Below, piece after piece: positions 63,756-64,000 of a stretch of DNA of 64,000 nucleotides. The position numbers were made by a program, and so were the translations under genes. Source of the stretch: an uncultured Flavobacteriaceae bacterium. Lineage in GTDB: Bacteria > Bacteroidota > Bacteroidia > Flavobacteriales > Flavobacteriaceae. Location of the stretch: NCBI GenBank assembly GCA_947494695.1, contig CANLWB010000002.1, positions 186,001 to 250,000 of the forward strand, read 5' to 3'. The notes under the pieces were generated by a model, which ran no database searches, had not been told where the DNA came from, and worked only from the letters and a program-made list of their open reading frames with translations. How positions within the stretch are numbered: position 1 is the stretch's first letter; each line of letters starts with the position of its first letter.

Positions 63756-64000
63756 TTATATTTTCTCATAACTATCGATGGTTAATTCGGATTTTACATC
63801 GCCAGTATGTTTTATGTTTTGAGGTTCAAAAAGCATCATCCAGACTTCTTCCTCTGCAATAGGTCTATGCTCAACACCTTTTGGAACAACGATAATTTCT
63901 CCTTCATTAACCTCTACTTTTTTGTCTCTAAATTCCATGATCATTTTCCCTTTCAAAATATAAAAAAGCTCGTCCTCATCTTTATGGTCATGCCAAACAA
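63756..64000 (-). CDS. Cupin-fold protein, partial (N-terminus beyond the right edge)
   Basis: The frame is open to the last base. Visible part: VWHDHKDEDELFYILKGKMI, where H, H, E form the cupin metal site; EGEIIVVPKGVEHRPIAEEE with the second motif; MLFEPQNIKHTGD at the end. This is the small mannose-6-phosphate isomerase-like cupin family (about 110-120 aa). The first 30-40 residues lie outside the window. Confidence 0.85.
   Translation of the reverse strand, partial: VWHDHKDEDELFYILKGKMIMEFRDKKVEVNEGEIIVVPKGVEHRPIAEEEVWMMLFEPQNIKHTGDVKSELTIDSYEKI

Noticed and set aside
1-64000. CRISPR arrays or rRNA genes
   Set aside because: No regularly spaced repeats and no rRNA-like sequence were seen on either strand.

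Overview
The window comes from an AT-rich marine member of the Flavobacteriaceae (Bacteroidota). Evidence: SusC/SusD pair, FecR/TonB receptor with STN domain, DUF4249, C-terminal type IX secretion (T9SS) sorting tails, promoters of the form TTG-N20-TATATTTG, Bacteroidota-type YD/Rhs proteins, and a GH117 enzyme (anhydro-galactosidase family of red-algal galactan degraders). The species cannot be named from sequence alone.

Layout. 1-11540 (minus strand): an Rhs polymorphic-toxin island. It holds a two-protein Rhs system (1145 aa and 1678 aa, with a 137-aa secreted protein between), then displaced toxin tips and exported putative immunity proteins; the last tip runs off the left edge. 12391-13897: small genes, a lipoprotein remnant and an XRE regulator. 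14404-21241 (plus): a compact type II secretion/type IV pilus-like operon (LuxR-type response regulator, one pseudopilin, prepilin peptidase, GspE ATPase, secretin, GspL/PilMN-like, GspM/PilO-like) with no GspF platform gene. 21341-21889: two small divergent genes around a perfect inverted repeat. 22130-28057 (minus): a MocR remnant, DUF4386, then DUF4249/TonB receptor/FecR whose ECF sigma gene is broken. 28130-28402: candidate small RNA and palindromes. 28925-36967 (plus): photosensory signalling block (CheB-CheR-PAS-kinase-receiver hybrid, heme oxygenase, bacteriophytochrome kinase, response regulator).

37079-48149: a repeat-rich gap, a SusC/SusD/surface-lipoprotein operon without a local hydrolase, and a large T9SS-exported FG-GAP protein. 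48164-55217: membrane patatin with a co-transcribed envelope protein, YegP, DUF4468-like, deoxynucleoside kinase, then tRNA-Tyr at 55469. 56091-59061 (minus): a frameshift-split DUF4132 protein beside a small ubiquitin/MoaD-like protein ending in Gly-Gly. 59360-64000 (minus): T9SS beta-propeller, truncated ECF sigma factor, GH117, and a cupin running off the right edge.

How the genes work together: heme oxygenase would make biliverdin for the phytochrome encoded 3' of it; the phytochrome's HWE kinase can pass phosphate to its own receiver and the downstream regulator. The pilus-like operon has an assembly ATPase, secretin, inner-membrane anchor and pilin with its peptidase, so it needs only a GspF from elsewhere. 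The Rhs block has the layout of a growing store of toxin tips with cognate exported immunity genes. Several modules are decaying (sigma gene, MocR, DUF4132, second sigma), and palindromic dispersed repeats fill the gaps.
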